Source: Crocodylus rhombifer (Eukaryota > Chordata > Crocodylia > Crocodylidae). Taken from it: a stretch of 64,000 nucleotides of DNA. Every line of letters starts with the position of its first letter. Within the stretch, counting starts at the first letter, position 1. A program made the position numbers and the translations under genes. Location: NCBI GenBank assembly GCA_038503035.1, contig JAVSML010024708.1, forward strand, positions 248,001 to 312,000, given 5' to 3'. Shown here piece after piece: positions 32,346 to 44,055 of the stretch. The notes under the pieces were generated by a model that ran no database searches, had not been told where the DNA came from, and was given only the letters and a program-made list of their open reading frames with translations.

Positions 32346-34127
32346 TTAGGTTGATATAAGTGTGAACTGTACAGAAGTTCCAGGAAGTTTAGATCTGTCA
32401 AAACATGACTGACCTGATCTAATTTAACCCTACCTCAGAGATGCACCAAGTTTGACTGGCTACAGGTACACTGATCTAGTTGAACTTTTGTACCTATTCC
32501 AAATGGAACCCCAGAGCTGGGGAAGCCCAGCCACTAGCCCCAGCCTCAAGGCTGCACTTTTTGTTCTCCCCACCCCACCCCTGGGCTGTTTTTAGCCCCC
32601 TATCCCCCTCCCCTCATCCCCAGATGGACATCCTCCCCTGCAGACCAGCTGACCCCCCCCACCCTGCCCAATATCATAAGCCACTCCTAGTGTGCCAATA
32701 CCAAGAGCTGATAGAAGTCAGGGGGAGGGAGAGGCAGGCAGAATTGGGGAGGGTTGGTGTTTGTCTGAGGGTGGGGGGCTAAAAAGAGTCCCTGGCCAAA
32801 CCGTTTTTGCAAAGCTGCCTGCCAACTTCCCCAAAGCACCCCACCCCAACTTCCTTCAAATCAGGCTGATGAACACTAGTAAAACTGACCCTGGGAGAGG
32901 TTTAACGGATTGGTGGAGGCTAGTGATGGCCCAGGGCAGTTTGGTAAGATTGGAGAGCCTCAATCCCCACTAACACCCCAGATCCCTCTGAGGATCCTGC
33001 TAGTTCCCCCCCACCGTCCCCCAATAGACCTCACTAGCTCCCCTGACCCTCCCAATCCTCCCTTGCTAGCACTCACATTCCACTCCCCCTTCCTTCTTCT
33101 ACCCTGAATTACCTTAGATCAGGCTCCCGGCACCTATCTAATTACCAAGTTAGATCAGGGGGCCATTTTTAACCCAATCTAAGCCCTAAACTTCTAGCTG
33201 TAATGTCTGTACAAAACCTAAGATTGGGATGTAGCAACTTTAACAGCAGGTGGTCTATTAAGAGTCCCAAACAGTACTCAATTTAAAGTATTTAGGCGTT
33301 AGTAATTTAATGGACTCTGCCACACAAGTTGTAATACAAAAAAAGGCCTCATTTATGTAATGACTAAAATTTACAAGAAAGAGACCTATTGTTTATTGTT
33401 CTGCTACATTTTAATTATTCACTTTTCTGCCAAACAGTGACATGAGCCTGTTCTGACGCAAGAAACTGATGCAGTTGTGTTCTTTTTCAGTTAATACAAA
33501 ATTATAGAGTAGAAAACAAAGTATACACTTAAGCAATAGCATTAAGAGACTCATAAAAACTAAAGTTGAAAATTCACATGCCTTTTCTAACATGTGCCCA
33601 AATTTAAATTTTAAGTGCTGATGTCTGAAAGTTTTGGAGGAAAACATCGAAGTTGCAGGTATACTGAAAAACGGCCTAATTTTTCAGCAAAAGTGATGAA
33701 GGCATGAACTGTAAAAACAGCTGAAATATAAACATTGTCTAAAATATAAACAAGGGATTTAGAAAGCTTTATCCAAATGTTCTTGCACACAAACTCCATT
33801 GTTTTAACCTTTAATACTAGGTCTGCAATTAGCATTCTGTAGAACATAAGACAGAAATGCTCTTAATTAGAATCCAGCATGCTGACTTATGCAGGGTATT
33901 ATATGATGCTTCAGAACATTTACAAAAAGGAATGACTTTTTTTTACATTATCTACACAGTACCTTAAGCAAAATTTTCCTTATGACTGCTTATGGTTATG
34001 CATTTTTTGGTGCATAGATGTAAACTTCAAACAGAATTTGACAGAGAGTAAAGAACAAGCAAGTCTTCTCTCTAACGGCCAAACTGAATGTGTATTCAGC
34101 CATGCACAGATGTGGCTGGCTTAATTT
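32346..34127. other. No gene recognised
   Basis: A C-rich patch (32480-33110) is followed by AT-rich DNA. The minus-strand frames at 33411-33647 and 33611-33847 are AT-driven and lack known domains. Confidence 0.45.
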
Positions 34128-34129
34128 TC

Positions 34130-35620
34130 ATAGATTTCATAGACATTAGGGCTGGAAGGGACCTCGGGAGATCATCGAGTCCAGCCCCCTGCCCAAAGGG
34201 CAGGAAGTCAGCTGGGGTCATAGGATCCCAGCAAGATAAGCACCCAATTTACTCTTGAAGGTGTTCAATGTAGGTGCTTGAACCACCTCCGTTGGCAGAC
34301 TGTTCCAGACCTTGGGGGCTCGGACAGTAAAAGAAATTCTCCCTTATGTCCAGCCTGAAACAGTCTTGCAGGAGTTTGTGACCGTTCGATCTCGTCATCC
34401 CTTGGGGCGCTCTGGTGAACAAACGTTCCCCCAGATCCTGGTGGTCACCCCTGATAAACTTATAGGTGGCCATCAGATCACCCCTGAGCCTGCGCTTTTC
34501 CAGGCTAAAGAGTCCCATGGCTCTCAGCCTGTCATCGTAAGATCTGTTTTCCTGACCTCTGATCATGCGCGTGGCTCTCCTCTGGACTCTCTCAAGCTTC
34601 TCCACATCCTTTTTGAATCGTGGAGCCCAAAACTGGACGCAGTACTCCAGCTGCGGCCTCACCAAGGCCGAGTATAAGGGGAGAATGACATCCCGGGATT
34701 TGCTCGAGAAGCATCTATGGATGCAAGCCAGCGTTTTGGTCACTTTACTAGCCGCAGCATCGCATTGGAGGCTCATGTTCATCTTGTGGTCAATGATGAC
34801 CCCCAAGTCTCTTTCTTCTGTAGTGCTAACCAACGTAGCACTGCCGAGCCTATAAGGATGCTGCAGGTTTTTCCTCCCAAGGTGGAGAACCTTGCATTTT
34901 TCGGTGTTAAACACCATCAGGTTCTCGTCTGCCCATTTGCTGAGCTTGTCCAGGTCAGCCTGGATCACCCGCCTATCTTCTGGCGTGGATGCTTTGCCCC
35001 AAAGTTTGGTGTCATCGGCAAACTTGGCCAGTCCACTCCTGACTCCAGTGTCCACATCATTAATGAAGATGTTGAACAGGATGGGTCCCAGGACAGAGCC
35101 TTGAGGGACCCCACTGGTTACAGGTCACCTGGTCATAGAAGGAAATGAGATTGGTCAAACAAGACCTACCCGCAACAAACCCGTGCTGGCTATCCCTTAG
35201 AATGTTAGCCTGCGCCAGTCCCTCAAGGATGGCCTCCTTAATAAACTTTTCTAAGAACTTCCCCAGGATAGAAGTCAGGCTAATGGGCCTGTAGTTAGCC
35301 GGATCCACTCTCCTCCCTTTCTTGAAGATCGGCACCACATTGGCCTTCTTCCAGTCTTCGGGCACTACACCAGAGCGCCAGGAGTTTTCAAAGATCCGTG
35401 CCAGGAGCTGGGCTATGACGCTCGCCAGCTCCTTCAGTACCCTGGGGTGCAGATTGTCAGGGCCGGCTGACTTGAAGGTATCCAGCTTCTCAAGGTGTTC
35501 CTTCACGAGGTCAGCATTTATGGAGGGTAGGGGATCCCCATCACCCGGATCTCCCTGTCCCATAGCAGGCATGGGCGTCCCATGGGACTGATGAAAGACT
35601 GACGCAAAGTACCTATTAAT
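34130..35620 (-). mobile_element. CR1 LINE, minus-strand copy with internal deletion (subfamily 1)
   Basis: On the minus strand it starts (5' truncated) near 35620 inside the linker before RT and ends at 34130 in the tail TCTATGAAATCTATGAAA. It is almost identical to 9305-11835 over the shared part, including the 3' UTR. Two frames cover it: 35060-35572 and 34249-35055. They are out of register because about 200 bp is missing between them. Confidence 0.92.
34249..35572 (-). pseudogene. CR1 reverse transcriptase remnant, frame broken by a 200-bp deletion
   Basis: The upstream frame (35572 down to 35060) has the start of RT (NYRPISLTSILGKFLEKF, DSQHGFVAGRSC). After DQVT it jumps to sequence equivalent to the GVRQGSVLGP block in the twin copy. 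RT motif A (YLDF, with a catalytic Asp) is therefore lost. The downstream frame (35055 down to 34249) keeps FADD and the C-terminal block. Near its end an extra T (TTCTTTTACTG) shifts the frame again. The missing 200 bp is not a multiple of three. The product cannot be active. Confidence 0.9.
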
Positions 35621-36350
35621 TATGGCAATGTGTCCCCTAATTCAGAGGCAGCTTGGACATGTGAGAACATGACTGAGTTAAAGCATAAAAGCTAACTTCA
35701 GTGAGTAAGCACCCAGGTAGAGAAGACCAGAAAATTCAGAGATGCTATATACTTCTGGTGGGTACTTGGGGAAGATTAACTTGTAAGTCATAAGTCAGTT
35801 GTTCCTAAAATGCTTTTTGTTTAGTTTGATTAATATTATTTATCAATAAGGCCAAAAATTGAAGGAAAGGATGTTGGAATACAGAGTAATGACAGTTAAA
35901 TAAGCTGCTATACCACAGGAGTCAAATAGTCCAAGCAGTAGAGAGAGCCACAGAGGTACAAAGCACTTTAGAATAGGAAGAATACAATGTTCAAAGCAGA
36001 GCAAGATCTGTCGCCTCAGGAGTCTATCTAAAAGCCTAGCTCACATTTTTTCCTAGGGTGCCTCAGGTTTTTTTCTCCCCGATCCACTTCAGTGGAGACA
36101 GCCAATCCAAAACACAGTTCAATATAAAAAACAGTTACAAGCCAATTATGCAGTTCCCCCCACAGTAGAACAAAAATACATCAGATACCTGTAAGTGCAG
36201 GTATTGCTCATTAAATGTGTGCCCACCTCAGTAAAACCCTTCCAAATTATCACTTAAACTAAAGGAACAAATAAATGTTCCTAGCATGTTTATCTCTATC
36301 AGCCTGTTCAATCACTCCATCCAACACTGCATGGACTGAGTCAAAATTTA
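35621..36350. other. No gene recognised
   Basis: Unique-looking AT-rich DNA between the CR1 copy and the composite MITE. Confidence 0.5.
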
Positions 36351-36351
36351 A

Positions 36352-37864
36352 GGCTCAGTATAGAGGTCCAAAAAGCCCAAGGTGGAATCAATTCAAACTT
36401 CACAGGTTTTTCTCAGCTGTGTAGATAGAAGTGATAAACAACTAAACTGGTATGTTCAACGATAAAGAACTAAACTGGTATGTTCACCGTACCAATGGCC
36501 AAAGCAGGCAGACGCATACACTCGCCCAGGCCAGGATCCTGGGGGCGCTCACCTGTACCTCCCATCACGCCGGACAATGCCAAGGGTTGCCAACCCCGTC
36601 CCTTGCCTGCCCACACCTCATTTTCTGTTGGACACGTGTCCCCGCCCCCTTCTGTCAGCCTCAGGGAGGGGAAAAGCAGGCAGATAATCTCTCCTCAGTC
36701 CTGCCCCCAGAGCAGCCTGAGAGGTGGGGGGCAGGAGGGAACACAGCCCAGCATGTCCTCCCCACCCCCACCCCAAGCAGGCGCCCGCACAGGAGCACCC
36801 CTGCCTAGGTCCCTCCCCAAGCTGGAGTATCTCTGAAAGGCAGTGGGATGCATCCCAGCTAAGCATGAGCCCTTCCAGTAGAGGTCTGCATGGGGAACCC
36901 CCACAAGGTGTTTTTTCTCCTACCTGCAGGCCAGGAAATTGGACTGGGAAACACCAGTTCTGCCCCCTCGCTGGCGCACAGCCTCTCTGAAAGATGCTGT
37001 GGGTGGGGGGGGAAGAGGAAAGACACACATCCACAGCACCAGCCCCTCCAGCATGGATCTGTATGGAAGCTCCCACAGGGTGGCTTTTCCCCAAAGCCAG
37101 GCTGGGAAATCCCCAGACCCTCCCCTCTCCTGCCTCCCCAGCCCATGGCCTCAGAGGTGGGGAGAAACATATGCCCTCATCCCCACCTGTCAGAGAGACC
37201 AGGGAGGGGAAGGGGTTGGGGCTTTACCAGCACAGCTCACTGGGCTGCAGATGGGAGAAAAGCCCCCCACAGGGGTTCCTCAGTACAGACCTCTGCTGGG
37301 AGGGCCATTGCTAGGCCAGGGTTACATTCCCTTCACCCCTCTGCCTCTTAGAGAAGCTGTGGAGGGCTGGGATGATCCTAGCCCAGCTCTCCAGGCTGTT
37401 GGGGAGATGAAAAAACCCTACCATAGGGCTTTCCCCCTCTGCCCCTCCCCCAATGCTGTGCAGACCCAGGCTAGAAGGGCCTGGGGCTATACCATGCCCC
37501 CCATCCTGTAGGGCTGACAAACCCAGGAAGGACACAAGCTAAGGAGTAGCTCTGTGAGAGCTGGGGGCAGAACCAGCCATGCTCCACTGGAGCAGACAGC
37601 ACAGCCCAGGGCTACAAAACATCCTGGAGTACTAGGAGACTGTGAGATAACTTGAATTGAGAGGAACTGGAAAGTCACAGAAAGTCCACAAACCCAGTTA
37701 ACCTAAATTAGTTAGGTCTAACACTACATCCACCCAGGTTTATCTTAAAACAGATTCAGTCATTTTGAAAGAGGTTTACACGCACTGAACTTCTATTTTG
37801 TTACAGATTTTAACTGGTTTCCAATCACTTAAATTGGTTTGTGTGTAACTTCTGTTCCTTAGCC
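36352..37864. mobile_element. Large composite MITE (family E/F) with GC-rich body
   Basis: The left end GGCTCAGTATAGAGGTCCAA and the following AAAGCCC...GGAATCAATTCAA resemble the terminal repeats of 40523-42033. The right part (37661-37864) is a family E unit ending TTCTGTTCCTTAGCCC. Between them lies about 1.1 kb of GC-rich sequence whose long frames on both strands (36618-37511) show only Pro/Gly-rich low-complexity composition. No transposase. Boundaries are approximate. Confidence 0.5.
37661..37864 (-). repeat. MITE family E copy
   Basis: ACTACATCCACCCAGGTTTATCTTAAA, CATTTTGAAAGAGG and CAATCACTTAAATTGGTTT match the unit at 22521-22718 and, inverted, 40926-41112. Confidence 0.6.
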
Positions 37865-37869
37865 CATTT

Positions 37870-40520
37870 CCAGCAGGCAAGATTGCTACCCTTTAAGGCC
37901 CTACCCCAAACAGTCATAGAAAAGGGGAAAGGAAAAGAATACCAGTAAACCTGTGCAGGACTGAAGAGATGGCAGAGGGGACTCCTTATCTAGCTGTCCT
38001 TGAAAAGATTTTTTTTTCCAGGGCTTTACTGTACAGCCTCTGGTCCACTGTGCCAGATAAAAACAGGACAGAGCAACATTTTTGGCTGGAGTGCCAAAAA
38101 CACCCCAACCTTGACCAATGCTTCAATTTCACATGCCAGAGGAGGGGAGCCATTCGTGCCTTACAAAGTTTGGTTTCCTCATAAAATAAACCTTAAAACA
38201 AACTAAGGGGGAAACACCCACCTGAAAAGATGCAGCATGGGAGCTAAGCTTCCAACATCTAGTGCAGATGAGAGATGGTGCTCCTGTTTACCATAGCCCT
38301 TGAATCTTCATATGAAGACAGAGAAATTGGGGAGGGGAGAGGTCCCAGTAACATACTGAGATGAAATCTGGAGGTGTAAAGGGGTGACAGTTATCCATGG
38401 TTACAAAGAAATGAGTAAAGAAGGAACAAAGACCTGGACTGTACAATTTATGCTGTAGTAGCTCCTAGAGGAGTTAAACTTGTGACCCAATTAAAACACA
38501 ACCCTGCAGGTTGACTTACTTTCTATAAAGAACTGTAATAGTAATAGTACAGTAACGTTCTCTTTAATATAGAGCCACGCCATACGTTAGTATATTTAAA
38601 GATTAAGCTATTTGGGGTTTTTTTAGCTTTACTTTTTAATATTTACTATAATGGCATGACATTTTAAATAGATTTTCATTGATTCTTCCACATATTAAAA
38701 TAAATATTGCCTTGAAAAATTCAGAAGTGATAACTCAAGTAAGGGAAAATTAAACACCAAGTATAAATCAAAGTAAATTTAAGGAAAGGAAATTGAATGT
38801 TGTAAAAGAAAGGTTACTAAGAAACTGAGTCCATCAGGAAAATGTTATTGATCAGTTAATGTATTAACTACATTCTAATAAAGGCTGATCAATATCCTCT
38901 CTCAAAGTGCTGCTGAGATTACTGGCTACCTGAATAAGATAAATATGTATATTTACAAGTTCCTTCAATAATTCTTCATTTTATTGAAGAGTGTTAATTT
39001 AAAAAATAAAATTAATTTAATTGCATCCTTAAAGTTTAATTACATATCTGAAGAATTATAAAATTTAAACAAATAAACTATAAACAACACCTTCAAGACA
39101 AATACTAACTAGTAGATAAATTCTTTTCCCATTTTCAATTGTGAATCTCATTTGCAAGTATCTATGTGCTGCAGCCCATGGGAAAGTGGGCACTATCTTT
39201 AATTATCTAGACAAAGCACAATGTTCAAAATGAAAGAACATTAATTATTGCACTACAGCTGCAGATAGAGCAATAAGGCAGGAATAACTATTCAACTGCT
39301 CAAATTCAGCTGTCTTTTAACAAGAGTCTTTCTGTAGCTTTTAGGAAAGATGTCTTGGGCCCACCACACCACATTATATGTCTTTCAAAACAGGCTTGGA
39401 TTAAGAATGGATGAAGAGATTAAAAACTGAAATTGAGAATTAATGTGAACCTCAACACAAACTATGAAACCAAAACTTTGTTTTAGACTATGAAAAGCTT
39501 AGTTTTGTACCTGATCTCATCCAAGCTCTCCGATGTAGAGTTAATTTCAAGAACTAAGAACATATGATCAAAGTTTTGAGACTTCTACACATTCCAAGGT
39601 ATTTTTGATTCAGGAAATATCCATGCAATTTCTTAAAAATCATTAAACTTCTGGAAAGAGATCAGATGGATGAGCATGAAACCCTTCAATGGAAGATCAC
39701 TACTAAGGGAGCTGTTAGTGCTTAGAAATGACTGACTAGGTTGAAAAGGAATAAATGTATAGAAAGAAGTATAGAATGTGGAGATTGCTTGAGAGAAAAT
39801 GAGACAGACCTCTGTGCCAAAATTTCAAAGGTACTATATACACAGAAATGCAAAAGAATGTATACATGCATAAACCGAAACAGCTGCTGGGCTCCCCTGT
39901 AAACAGGTAACTCACTCATTTTGAAAACTCAGAATATTGTAGCTGTATTTAATATTTAGATCCAAAAGTTCAGGTAAGTATTTAAACTGAAACCCGATTC
40001 AACAGAGTTCCATCCTTTACAAAAATAGATTTCAAGCCAGACACTCTTTGCAATTGTCTGTAGAAATAAAAAACAATTCTTCTTCAACTTTGTGACATCA
40101 ACTAATGGACACTAATGGAAAAAAATCCATAAAATAGATTGTGGCAAAAATATAAAACATTTTCCTTAAAACTATCTTCATAGCAGGTCTTTACCTCAAT
40201 AGGCATCTGACTACAGGTATAAAGAGATGCCAAATGAAGCAGATCTGCTAGGCCAGGACATATTCCAGCTTTATACACTTACAGAGATACCTCAGCAACC
40301 AGGAAACATATCGCCTATTGCCTGGAAGGATCAACAGGCAGGACAATGGGTGATATGTTTCACGCAATGAAGCATATCCACTGTGCCGGGACATCCAGGC
40401 TGCCCACACTCTCTCACCATAAAGCAAACAGATGTCTGCCATAATAAAGTGCCAGGAAATATGACCACCTTTTCTTGAGGTCAAATTTGGGCATTTGTGG
40501 TGCAACTGGTACAGCTGGCT
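37870..40520. other. AT-rich stretch, nothing recognised
   Basis: About 2.6 kb of AT-rich DNA. Frames at 37969-38206 and 40248-40505 have no recognised domain or splice context. No repeat partners seen. Confidence 0.5.
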
Positions 40521-40522
40521 GT

Positions 40523-42033
40523 GGCTAAGTACAGACAGTCAAAAAATCTGAGGATGAACTGATTCAGTCCTTTCAGGTTAGTCTAAACTGCACAGATTAA
40601 ACTGAAACAGAAGGAAACAGACATGCCTGCAATGGCTCAAGCCAAAAGCCAGAGAGGCTTTAGAGGCCCATGCCTCCCTGCTCTCCTGGAGCAGACAGCT
40701 TGGGCCAAAACTAGCTCACCAACCCTGTGGGAGGGGTGTGCAGGTGAGGTGCAAAGCATCCTGGGATGCTGTGGGACTGTGACTTAACTTGAATCTGGAG
40801 GGGATCTGGGACAGTAGTTCACTAAACTAATTTAAAGTAAATCAGTTAAGTTTGATACTATATCCATCCAGGTTTATCTTAAATCGGTTTGGGGCATTTT
40901 GAAAGTGGTTACGTATACTGAATTTGGCCAGGGACAGAAGTTGCACATAAACTGATTTAAGTGATCAGAAACTGGTTTTAAACTGCAACAGAAGTTCAGT
41001 GCACATAAACCGTTTCAAAATGGCCAAAACTGGTTAAGATAAACCTGGTTGAATGTAGTATCCAACTTAAATGATTTGAGTCAAACTGGTTTATGGAACT
41101 TCTGTCCCAGGCCCCTTCCTGGTTTAAGTTAAATCAGAGTCTCCCAGCATCCCAGCATGCTTTTCTGCCCTGGGTTGGGCTATACTGCCTGCTCCAGAGA
41201 GCATGGCTGGGTCCTGCCCCTCTGCTCTTTAGCCGGAACAAGGGTGAGTGTGTGGTCAGATGCTGGCTAGCATGGTCCCCTAATGCAAGCCAGCCCAGAA
41301 GGCCATGGGCATGAATACCACATCCTGCACAGCCAGTCTGGCTGCCAAGGCACCTGCCTGCAGCTGTATCACCTCCACGCAGCTGCCCTGCCAGGCACCA
41401 CCCATGTGTCCTGGGCCAGGCTGTAACAGAGCTGCAGCTAGCTGGGAAGGGCCCTGTCCCCATGGCAAAGCCCAGGCTGGCCCTTCCACACCCACCCTCA
41501 GCAGCACCAGCCCCAGCCAGCTCTGGCCATACCCCCACCACACCAGCGGCCAGCAGGGCAGAAAGCTAGTCCCAGTGCCAATTTAACCCCCTCCCTCCCT
41601 GCCTTTGCCCGAGGTGCTGCCCTGGCTGGGATCTGGCCATGCATCCCCTCCCCTGCCCCTCAGGGACAAACCTGGCAAGAGCTGCTTCCCCCTTCACCCT
41701 CCAGGTACACCCTGGCTAGGTTTCCTGAAGGCCGAGGTCGGGGTTTAAACCCATCTCCTATCATACTCAGCAGTATGCCAGGATGGGGATTTAAACCCCT
41801 CCCTAGTCAGGTCAGCTTTCCTCCAGCATTGTAAGTGCTGCCAAAGGGAAGAGAGGGTTCACTCTGGCAGCCCTCCAGTGTGTAGCCTAAGCCACTTCAG
41901 GCATATGGCTGCATTTCCAGAACCAAAAGTGAGTCTATTCACTTGTAAATCAGTTCAATCTACACAGGTTAGACTAAACTGCAAAGATTGAATCAATTCA
42001 AGCTCAGGCTTTTTGAATGTCTATACTTAACCC
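40523..42033. mobile_element. Large nested foldback MITE (family E/F), about 80-bp TIRs
   Basis: The left TIR (40523-40604, GGCTAAGTACAGACAGTC, then TTAGTCTAAACTGCACAG) matches the inverted right TIR (41951-42033, GGGTTAAGTATAGACATTC, then CAGTTTAGTCTAACCTGTG). Inside, a partial family E unit in one orientation (40798-40925) abuts a complete one in the other (40926-41112), making a second palindrome. The remainder (41113-41900) is GC-rich. No coding potential beyond low-complexity frames. No target duplication could be confirmed. Confidence 0.65.
40926..41112 (+). repeat. MITE family E, complete unit
   Basis: Termini GGCCAGGGACAGAAGTT and, inverted, GGCCTGGGACAGAAGTT are near-perfect TIRs enclosing a 187-bp unit. 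Confidence 0.7.
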
Positions 42034-42039
42034 AGATGA

Positions 42040-43770
42040 GCAGACAAACAACATGCTGAAGAGCAAATAGGCTTATTTTAGAAACTGCTCTAATTAAAAA
42101 TATTATATATTTCCTTTTTTCCCTAGTCTCTATTTTCTATGCACCATGATCTATATGGCTTCTGCCAAGCAACGTTTCAGGAAAAAGTACAGAGAAACCT
42201 TTTTAAAAAAATAATTTTCCTCAGTTTTGACATCCAGGTTTCATGACTTTAAAATAATTTAGATTTTAGTATGTTTTATATCTAGAATAAGGTTCTGCAA
42301 TTCAACTGACATTAATTATTAAAATATTACATATATTATTAATGAAATAATTGTTTCAGTAAGTATCAGGACCCCATTGTAAAGGAGGTATACAAATGCA
42401 AAACTGACACATCACCATTTTAATCCAACATTAAGCAGGTATGTGATATTTTGCCTAAAAGTTTATCTGAAAGACTATCTAGAATATCCTATTACGCTGT
42501 GCAGATTCTTAGACTTCATATGACTTCACAAAACACTTTGTGCATTAATTCCTGTGAATCAGAAAAACATCTTATTGATTAAATTTCCTGTAAATCATTT
42601 CCATACATTAGCTGAATAGACTGCTCTTGTTTCCCCATCTCTCCAAATACAGATTTTTGGACCAAGCACACACTCAATTATTTTTAAATATTGCTACTAA
42701 TGTAAACTTGTAAACCCTTAATTAGAAAAAGTGTTTTTTGTCCTCTGCAGCCTGCTTAAATTGAAAAAACAATTACATACAACAAAACATTCCTCCTGTG
42801 TCAAAATCCAACTTGCACAAAAATTATACTCTTTAGAGCCCATTCAGAAACATGAGCCTTGAGCACAAAATCCAACACTGCGATAGCCACCTGATCTGTT
42901 CAAAGAATAATTATGTTCAACAGATCACAACTTAATTAGTACTAGAGAAAAAAAATCTTAAACAAATAGGTACAGAATTTAGTAGGGAAAATGTCACTAG
43001 TTTTAACAATGCAATCATGTATTTGTGAGGCTGAAACATTTGGAAATTTAGGGTAAATGCTGTAATCATAGTGCCTGCTTCATTACCTTAGCAATGCTAC
43101 TCACTACATTTATAAACAGCTATCAGTTATATTACAACACAGGTAACTAATCAAACTTGCACCTGCTCGTTTCAACAAAAACAGAAAGTACATCTCATAA
43201 TCAGCTTGATCCAGTTTATATCAACATCTCTGAGACATTAGAACCTGTTTGCATTCAAGAATGTCAACTAAAAACAAAGTCTTTACTTGAGCATCTTATT
43301 AATTTTGTGTCATTGCTCAGCCTTTTTCCTCTAACCCAGCACTTTCAGAGCAGATCACTCCCCAAAAAAGGATTATATCCTGCTGCCCATTTCTGCAGTC
43401 CACTTTCTAAACAATTGCCTGTGGGCAGATTCAGTCTACACACACAAGAGTTTAAATTAAACCATATGCTTTAATAAACACATTGTATGAAGGATGCAGC
43501 CATAGATTTATGACTCTGCTATAGCTTTTATGTTAAGGAAAAGAAATTTTTTACCTCCCATGATAGACTCATGCTTTTAAACTCAAAAAGAGTCAGATTC
43601 AGTCCTCACAGATGACCCAGAAAAGGCCATTTTTACCCTAGGCCATTGTCTACCACCACTAGCTCACACTCAAGCCCCAAAGATAGGAACAGAAGCCAAG
43701 AATCCTATGCACATTGTTTTACTTTTATTTCACAAAAAAAACATTTTTAATGTGTGTATTATGTCCCTGG
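42040..43770. other. AT-rich stretch, nothing recognised
   Basis: Unique-looking. The piece near 42358-42395 (CAGTAAGTATCAGGACCCCATTGT) loosely recalls the old repeat at 49975. The frame at 43157-43474 has no domain. Confidence 0.45.
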
Positions 43771-43774
43771 TCTG

Positions 43775-44053
43775 CAATAGATTTTTGACACCCCTGCTCT
43801 CCATGAACTATCTCATGGGCCAGATCCAGCCTGCAGAGCCATTTCACCAGACTCATGGGACTGACAGAAGGGCTGGAATTCTGGGGCGCCCGATGGTAGG
43901 GGGAAAGGCGTGATTGCATAACCACTTGGCCCCCAGGTAGGGACCACTGGGGACACGTGTTGGTGGCAGGGGGCAAACGATCATGTGTTAACATCCATAC
44001 CACTGCTCAGTTCCAGACCAGGCCTGAGGACTTGAGTGAGATTGACACCCCTA
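43775..44053. repeat. Probable hAT-type MITE fragment
   Basis: CATGGGCCAGATCCAGCCTGC resembles the start of hAT MITEs carrying GGCCAGATCCGGCC-like sequence. The right side ends GAGATTGACACCCCTA, a hAT-style terminus. The left end is unclear because a TTGACACCCCTG terminus also lies there, perhaps from another copy. Confidence 0.35.
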
Positions 44054-44055
44054 AT

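Noticed and set aside
36618..37511. Frames up to 190 codons in the GC-rich body at 37 kb
   Set aside because: Same composition on both strands, no domain, and within a composite MITE.
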